NCBI GenBank assembly: GCA_004356685.1
Contig: SMWS01000148.1
Location: 1-11,309 of the forward strand
Length of the DNA stretch: 11,309 nt
Direction of reading: 5' to 3'
DNA from: Deltaproteobacteria bacterium
GTDB lineage: Bacteria; Desulfobacterota_D; UBA1144; Nemesobacterales; N074bin48
The first letter of the stretch is position 1; every line of letters begins with the position of its first letter. A program made the position numbers and the translations under genes. This document shows positions 6,718 to 11,309 of the stretch, in pieces. The notes under the pieces are model-generated. The model did no database searches, was not told the DNA's origin, and saw only the letters and a program-made list of their open reading frames with translations.

Positions 6718-7698
6718 TTATAGATTTATTTCCCCTGATCTAAAACATGCAGACTCATGCTCATTTTCCACCTTTTCCAATAAAGGCACACTGCGTTTAC
6801 ATTTATCAATCATCATTTCGCATCTATCATTAAATCTGCATCCCTTTGGGTAATTTTGTGGGCTTGGAATATTACCGGGAATCATTTTTAAATACTTGTT
6901 TTTAATATCGTTTAAATCCGGTATGGAATTTAGTAACCCTATTGTGTAAGGGTGTTTTGGATTATTAAACAGTAACTCATTTTTAGCATTTTCAACAATT
7001 CTGCCCGCATACATTACATAAATCTCATCTGCTATTTCAGATATGATTCCAAAATCATGGGTTATTAGAATTACCGACATGCCTATTTCATTTCTTAAAT
7101 TATTAATTAACTCAATTATTCCTGCTTCAACCGTAACATCTAGTGCCGTAGTTGGCTCATCTGCTATTAACAAATCAGGATTGCAGCAAAGCGCCATGGC
7201 AATCATCACCCTCTGACACATTCCGCCACTCATTTCATGTGGGTAATTAGAATAACGTCTCTCAGGATCAGGAATATCAACTAATTTTAATAGTTCTATA
7301 ACCCTGTCTCTTTCCTCTTTTCTATTAATCTTGTTATGGGTTCTTATTGTTTCTCCAATCTGCTCGCCTATAGTAAAAACGGGGTTAAGAGACGATACAG
7401 GCTCCTGAAATATCATAGATATTTCATTGCCTCTAATTAACCTCAGTTGCTCATCAGATAATTCTAATAAGTTCCTGTTTTTAAATATTATTTCACCACT
7501 AGTAATTTTGGCTGGCGGATCGGGCAGTAATTTAATAACTGAAAGCGCAGTAATTGTTTTTCCACAGCCACTTTCACCAACTATTCCAATAACCTTGCCT
7601 TTGGGAACAGAGATAGAAACATCACTTACAACTTCAAAACCGTTTTGTTTATCCCCGATTGAAACACTCAGATTTTTTATTTCAAGTATATTTTCCAT
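6718..7698 (-). CDS. Oligopeptide/dipeptide ABC transporter ATPase (OppD/DppD type)
   Basis: A 326-residue ATPase, partner of the downstream F subunit in the importer heterodimer. Walker A GESGCGKT is at 41-48, Gln98 in the Q-loop MIFQEPVSSLNP, signature MSGGM at 156-160, Walker B LLIADEP with Asp180 and Glu181, D-loop TALDV, and His214. The MSGGM signature and the direct start into the ATPase core mark it as the D subunit. The extension carries Cys287, Cys293, Cys300 and Cys318, the same residue numbers as in the F subunit. Small oddities are Cys161 where Arg usually follows the signature, and EAG where QAQ is common after the D-loop. It begins nine nt after the permease C stop, with GGAAGA overlapping that stop as a possible ribosome-binding site. 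Confidence 0.93.
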   Translation of the reverse strand: MENILEIKNLSVSIGDKQNGFEVVSDVSISVPKGKVIGIVGESGCGKTITALSVIKLLPDPPAKITSGEIIFKNRNLLELSDEQLRLIRGNEISMIFQEPVSSLNPVFTIGEQIGETIRTHNKINRKEERDRVIELLKLVDIPDPERRYSNYPHEMSGGMCQRVMIAMALCCNPDLLIADEPTTALDVTVEAGIIELINNLRNEIGMSVILITHDFGIISEIADEIYVMYAGRIVENAKNELLFNNPKHPYTIGLLNSIPDLNDIKNKYLKMIPGNIPSPQNYPKGCRFNDRCEMMIDKCKRSVPLLEKVENEHESACFRSGEINL

Positions 7699-7707
7699 AT
7701 AAGTAAT

Positions 7708-8703
7708 TTATCTTCCTCTAAGTTTAGGATCAAGTGCATTCCTAAATCCCTCACCTACTAAATTAAATGAGGTTACCGTTAAAAAAATAGCTAAACCAGG
7801 AAAAATTACTAACCACCATGCAAAATCAATATATTTCTTTGATTGTGAAAGTACATCTCCCCAACTTGGTGTGGGAGGCGGCACCCCGAAACCTAAGAAA
7901 CTAAGAGCCGATTCAGTTAGTATAGCACCTGCAATACCAAAAGTAGCTGCAACTAAAACAGGAGCAAGTGCGTTTGGTAAAATATGAACAAACATTATCC
8001 TTATATCATTTGCTCCTAGCGCTCTTTGTGCAGTAATATAATCATAGTTACGTATTTTTAAAAAATCACCTCTAATTAGTCTAGCTATTCCAGTCCACCC
8101 GGTAGCTCCGAGTACAATCATTATGTTATAGATACTAGGGTCTCTGAATGCAAGTATGGTTAATATTAAAAAGAAAACCGGAAATGTAATCATTATTTCA
8201 AATAAACGAGATATAACAAAATCAGTCCTTCCGCCATAATATCCTGCAATACCGCCAAGTGTTATTCCAATTATAAAAGCTATCCCAACAGCAACAAATC
8301 CAATAGAAAGCGAAATTTTTGTGCCATGTATCATTCTGCTTAGCACATCCCTACCCCTATCATCGGTACCAAAATAATGATTTTTATCAGGAGGTGACAG
8401 TACTGAGAATAAATCATTTTCAGTAGCACTGTATTTAACAGGCGGGAATATAACAAAGGAGCTTATATCTTTTATTTCATCCTGATCAGAAAAGTCCATA
8501 CCTATTAATTTTTTATGGTTAAACACTGCGGGTGAATAAATATTATTTTGATATTTCATTATAATTGGTTTTTTGCCTGCAAGCAGGTCGTCAAAAACAG
8601 CAACTAAAAAAAGAGAGAATATCAAAAACATCGCAAGTACAGACAGTTTATCTCTTTTATATTCAGTCCAAACTCCCCTCCAATATCCCGTAGACTCATT
8701 CAA
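7708..8703 (-). CDS. Peptide-type ABC transporter permease (OppC/DppC, YejE-like)
   Basis: A 331-residue inner-membrane permease. I chose the TTG at 8703, which gives M-N-E-S-T-G-Y-W, because AAGGAAG ends eight nt before it and it follows the permease B stop by one nt. An upstream in-frame TTG at 8721 would add six residues but has no Shine-Dalgarno sequence; no ATG is available before the first membrane segment. One membrane segment (about 20-42) is followed by a roughly 70-residue outer loop, then GTDDRGRDV (112-119) and five further segments. The EAA loop that docks on the ATPases is at about 227-244 (RALGANDIRI...HILPN), and the end is NALDPKLRGR. The long loop with PPVKYSATENDL before GTDDRGRDV resembles, from memory, the microcin C/peptide permease YejE rather than classical OppC. 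Confidence 0.9.
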   Translation of the reverse strand: MNESTGYWRGVWTEYKRDKLSVLAMFLIFSLFLVAVFDDLLAGKKPIIMKYQNNIYSPAVFNHKKLIGMDFSDQDEIKDISSFVIFPPVKYSATENDLFSVLSPPDKNHYFGTDDRGRDVLSRMIHGTKISLSIGFVAVGIAFIIGITLGGIAGYYGGRTDFVISRLFEIMITFPVFFLILTILAFRDPSIYNIMIVLGATGWTGIARLIRGDFLKIRNYDYITAQRALGANDIRIMFVHILPNALAPVLVAATFGIAGAILTESALSFLGFGVPPPTPSWGDVLSQSKKYIDFAWWLVIFPGLAIFLTVTSFNLVGEGFRNALDPKLRGR

Positions 8704-8704
8704 T

Positions 8705-9706
8705 TTAGTTTCTTCCTTCAAAAGTAATTCGGGGATCTACTAATACATATGCAATATCTGCAATTAATATCCCAATCAATGTTAAAAATGCAGTGATTGT
8801 AGTAATAGCCATTATAAGTGGATAATCCCTTGAAAGTATTGCCTCAAATCCAAGCTGTCCAATACCCGGAATTGAAAATATACTTTCAATAATGACACTG
8901 CCCCCTATCATGGCAGGAAGTATTGCAGACACTATTGTTATTATTGGAATTACAGAATTTCTTAATACATGCTTTAATATTACTGTTTTTTCAGAAAGCC
9001 CCTTTGCTCTTGCTGTCCTTACATAGTTTTCCCTCAGCACTTCAAGCAAACTACCCTTTTGATATCTTGAAAGAGATGCAAAATCCGCATATGTAAGGCA
9101 TATAACAGGAAGTGTAATATGCCAAAGGAAATCGGTTAGCTTCTTAAAAAATGAAAAACTTTCTGCATTTGCAGATTGAATTCCATAAATTGGAAATATA
9201 TCCCAGTGCTCTCCGCCACCAAGAAAGTAAATTAGCATCATTGCAAGCCAGAAACTGGGAATGGAATAAAGACCAAAAAGTAGAACCGTAGTAATCCTGT
9301 CCAAAAGAGAGCGATCTTTTATGGCTGACATTATTCCAATTGGAACAGCTATTATATAAACAAGGAATATTGATATGATATTAAGAGTCAGGGTAATAGG
9401 CAGCCTTTCCTTAATTTTATCTATTACCGGCCTGTGGTCTTTATATGAATCACCAAAGTCAAATGTTGCTATGCGTTTTAGCCATATCCAATACTGTATA
9501 TGTATTGGTTTATCTAAACCATACAGTTTTTTTGTTTGTTCAATAATTTCTTTTGTAATCTGTTCAGACTGAATGCCCTGCTCAAGCTGCTGATTTCTCT
9601 CGACAGGATTTCCAGGGGCTAGTTGAATAATACCGAAAGTTATTATCGTTATTCCTAAGAGTGTAGGAATAGCTAAAAGCAGTCTTTTAACTATATAGGA
9701 CTTCAT
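8705..9706 (-). CDS. Peptide-type ABC transporter permease (OppB/DppB, YejB-like)
   Basis: A 333-residue inner-membrane permease forming the translocation path together with permease C. It opens with the family pattern YIVKRLLLAIPTLLGI and shows six membrane segments near 8-29, 103-126, 138-162, 194-212, 250-275 and 298-322. A periplasmic stretch between the first two contains LYGLDKP and FGDSY. The EAA cytoplasmic loop is YVRTARAKGLSE (228-239) followed by HVLRN. It ends DPRITFEGRN. The segment FPIYGIQSANAESFSF leading into DFLWHITLP and the DPRITFE ending recall YejB. The ATG is 34 nt after the binding-protein stop with no clear Shine-Dalgarno sequence. The end of the gene carries the ribosome-binding site of permease C. 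Confidence 0.93.
   Translation of the reverse strand: MKSYIVKRLLLAIPTLLGITIITFGIIQLAPGNPVERNQQLEQGIQSEQITKEIIEQTKKLYGLDKPIHIQYWIWLKRIATFDFGDSYKDHRPVIDKIKERLPITLTLNIISIFLVYIIAVPIGIMSAIKDRSLLDRITTVLLFGLYSIPSFWLAMMLIYFLGGGEHWDIFPIYGIQSANAESFSFFKKLTDFLWHITLPVICLTYADFASLSRYQKGSLLEVLRENYVRTARAKGLSEKTVILKHVLRNSVIPIITIVSAILPAMIGGSVIIESIFSIPGIGQLGFEAILSRDYPLIMAITTITAFLTLIGILIADIAYVLVDPRITFEGRN
8712..8718 (-). promoter_or_regulatory. Shine-Dalgarno sequence that decides the permease C start
   Basis: The minus strand reads AAGGAAG inside the last codons of the permease B gene. It is eight nt before the TTG at 8703 and overlaps the alternative TTG at 8721, which it therefore cannot serve. This favours the shorter permease and a stop-restart coupling between the two permease genes. 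Confidence 0.6.
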
Positions 9707-9740
9707 TGAATTTAGAAAAGTAAAAAATTACTAAATAATA

Positions 9741-11309
9741 TTAATGGTATTTTTGTAATTGCGCAGGAACATACCATTCAAGAAAATCTAGTCCCAGTGG
9801 ATATACATTTACACCCTTAAATCGATTATTTACTGCAACTGGAGATTTCCCACAAAATAAAAATGTATAAGGTTGTTCATTATGGATTATGTTTGCAAAC
9901 TTTTTATATAACTTGGTTCTTTTATCATTATTAAATTCTTTTCGGGCATCTTCTATGATCTTATCTGCTTCAGCATTTTCAAAACCTACAAAATTTGAAC
10001 CACCACTTGATTTCTGTGATGAGTGCCATAATTGATAAGGGTCTGATTCTACGCCTAATGACCAGCTGAGAGTTACGGCATCAAATTTCCTTTCATTAAG
10101 TCTCTGAACAAATACAGCCCATTCTATCTTTCTGATATTCATTACAATACCGACCTTGTCCAACTCCTCTTTTAAAATAGTGGATATTTTTTCACTCGTA
10201 TCTGATCCATGAGGAATAAGGAATTCAAATTCAAACTTGACCCCATTCTTGTCCCTTATTCCGTCGGAATCACTGTCTATCCAGCCAGCTTCATCTAGTA
10301 ACGAAATAGCTTGCTCGGGGCTAAATTTTATTGGTTTAATAGATTTATCATATTCTTTGCCTTTAAGATAAAACGGGTTTGTAACTATGGCTCCTAAATT
10401 ATAGAGAATCTTTTCCAGTATAAGTTCTCTGTTTACTAAATGTGTCATAGCTTTTCGAACCCTTTTATCAGAGAAAAAAGGCCTATCCAGATTCCAACCT
10501 ATATAGCTGTAGTTAGGTCTGAAATATGCATGCTTGTTGAATTTTTCTTCAAACTTTTTTGTTTTACTCTGCTTTTCCCACTGAATTGGGGTAAGGCTTG
10601 AAAAGTCTAGTTCACCTTTTCTCAAAACTTGAAAGGCAACATTTCGGTCATTAATTATCTTGAAAACTATTTTATTAATTTTTGGCTTTTCACCCCAATA
10701 TTCTTTATTTTTCTCTAAAACTACCTCCCTGCCTGTCTCCCATTTAGAAAATTTATATGGACCTGTTCCAATTGGATGTCTACCTGCAGGGTTTTTATTA
10801 AAATCACCCTTTTCAAATATATGTTTTGGCACTATTGGCATTCCACCACAAAATTCTAATGCTAAAAAGTATGGCCTAGCATAAGTAAATTTAACTGTAT
10901 AATCGTCTAATGCTTCAACTTTTTGTATTTCTTGATAGTAACCTTTTAATTGTGCTGAATCTACCTTGGGATTCATAATGGAATTATATGAATATACTAC
11001 ATCTTCTGAAGTAAATGGTTTACCATCATGCCAATTAACATTGTTTCTTAGTTTAAATGTAAAAGTCAGCTTATCTTCAGATATTGTCCACGACTCTGCC
11101 AATAAGGGTACTAATTCTAGAGATTTATTGTCCCTTGTTAATAGTGTTTCATAAATCTTATTACTATTTATTATATTTTCAGCAACATCTCTTGCTACTA
11201 TTGGATTTAATGTACCAGGCTCTGCCCCTAGGTGATAAATAAGCCAGTCACCGTCTACAGGCTTACTATCATTAAATTCAGATTTCATTACCTTAGAATC
11301 AGTGCTGCT
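9741..11309 (-). CDS. Family 5 extracellular solute-binding protein, probable lipoprotein (5' end cut by right edge)
   Basis: The substrate-capturing component of the importer. The frame stays open past the Met at 11288 to the window edge (seven more codons, S-S-T-D-S-K-V), so that Met is probably internal. The Ser-rich run fits a linker after a lipoprotein Cys, with the signal peptide off-window; that part is inference. Numbering from the Met at 11288: LGAEPGTLNP (20-29), PLLAESW (61-67), NVNWHDGKPFTSEDV (83-97) and GTGPYKF (174-180) are classic SBP family 5 signatures. An EF-hand-like loop DSDSDGIRD lies at 338-346 (Asp338, Asp340, Asp342), a calcium-site-like motif common in this family. 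The visible 522 residues are close to a full mature protein. Peptides are the likeliest ligands, although family members also bind nickel, sugars or heme. Confidence 0.93.
   Translation of the reverse strand, partial: SSTDSKVMKSEFNDSKPVDGDWLIYHLGAEPGTLNPIVARDVAENIINSNKIYETLLTRDNKSLELVPLLAESWTISEDKLTFTFKLRNNVNWHDGKPFTSEDVVYSYNSIMNPKVDSAQLKGYYQEIQKVEALDDYTVKFTYARPYFLALEFCGGMPIVPKHIFEKGDFNKNPAGRHPIGTGPYKFSKWETGREVVLEKNKEYWGEKPKINKIVFKIINDRNVAFQVLRKGELDFSSLTPIQWEKQSKTKKFEEKFNKHAYFRPNYSYIGWNLDRPFFSDKRVRKAMTHLVNRELILEKILYNLGAIVTNPFYLKGKEYDKSIKPIKFSPEQAISLLDEAGWIDSDSDGIRDKNGVKFEFEFLIPHGSDTSEKISTILKEELDKVGIVMNIRKIEWAVFVQRLNERKFDAVTLSWSLGVESDPYQLWHSSQKSSGGSNFVGFENAEADKIIEDARKEFNNDKRTKLYKKFANIIHNEQPYTFLFCGKSPVAVNNRFKGVNVYPLGLDFLEWYVPAQLQKYH

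Noticed and set aside
10660..11154. Plus-strand open frames opposite the binding-protein gene
   Set aside because: They are shadows of a well-conserved SBP family 5 sequence, with no ribosome-binding site or known domain.

Overview
This AT-rich bacterial window has every recognisable gene on the minus strand, so transcription runs from the right edge to the left. The content is a peptide-type ABC importer followed by a type II fatty-acid synthesis cluster, a membrane-anchored SGNH hydrolase and a cut-off drug/metabolite exporter. I see no mobile element, tRNA, rRNA, CRISPR array or phage gene. The presumed lipoprotein binding protein, the YejB/YejE-like permeases and the anchored SGNH hydrolase suggest a Gram-negative or similar anaerobic or marine lineage. 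A Thermodesulfobacteriota ('deltaproteobacterial') or neighbouring group would fit, but this is inference and no marker here fixes the taxon.

Right part (5749-11309): a five-gene importer in the order binding protein, permease B, permease C, ATPase D, ATPase F. The gaps are short (34 nt, about 1 nt, 9 nt and 3 nt). The binding-protein frame is still open at the right edge, so its start and probable lipoprotein signal lie outside. Both ATPases keep all nucleotide-binding motifs and carry four C-terminal cysteines at identical residue numbers.

Middle part (1739-5692): DUF177 (YceD-like), rpmF (L32), fabD, fabG, acpP, fabF, tightly packed with overlaps at fabD/fabG and acpP/fabF. Together they load malonyl groups onto ACP (FabD), condense (FabF) and reduce (FabG). 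The usual plsX and fabH genes between rpmF and fabD are absent, leaving only 27 nt there. A candidate promoter sits in the 56-nt gap before DUF177, but no terminator is visible after the importer, so read-through is possible.

Left part (1-1738): an SGNH/GDSL hydrolase with an N-terminal membrane anchor, preceded by a 128-nt gap containing a perfect 14-bp inverted repeat that runs into its start codon. Next comes the N-terminal half of an EamA/DMT-family transporter cut by the left edge. The window is mostly ordinary housekeeping and transport DNA. The points worth a second look are the missing plsX-fabH, the start-codon hairpin and the Yej-like permeases with unfused ATPases.
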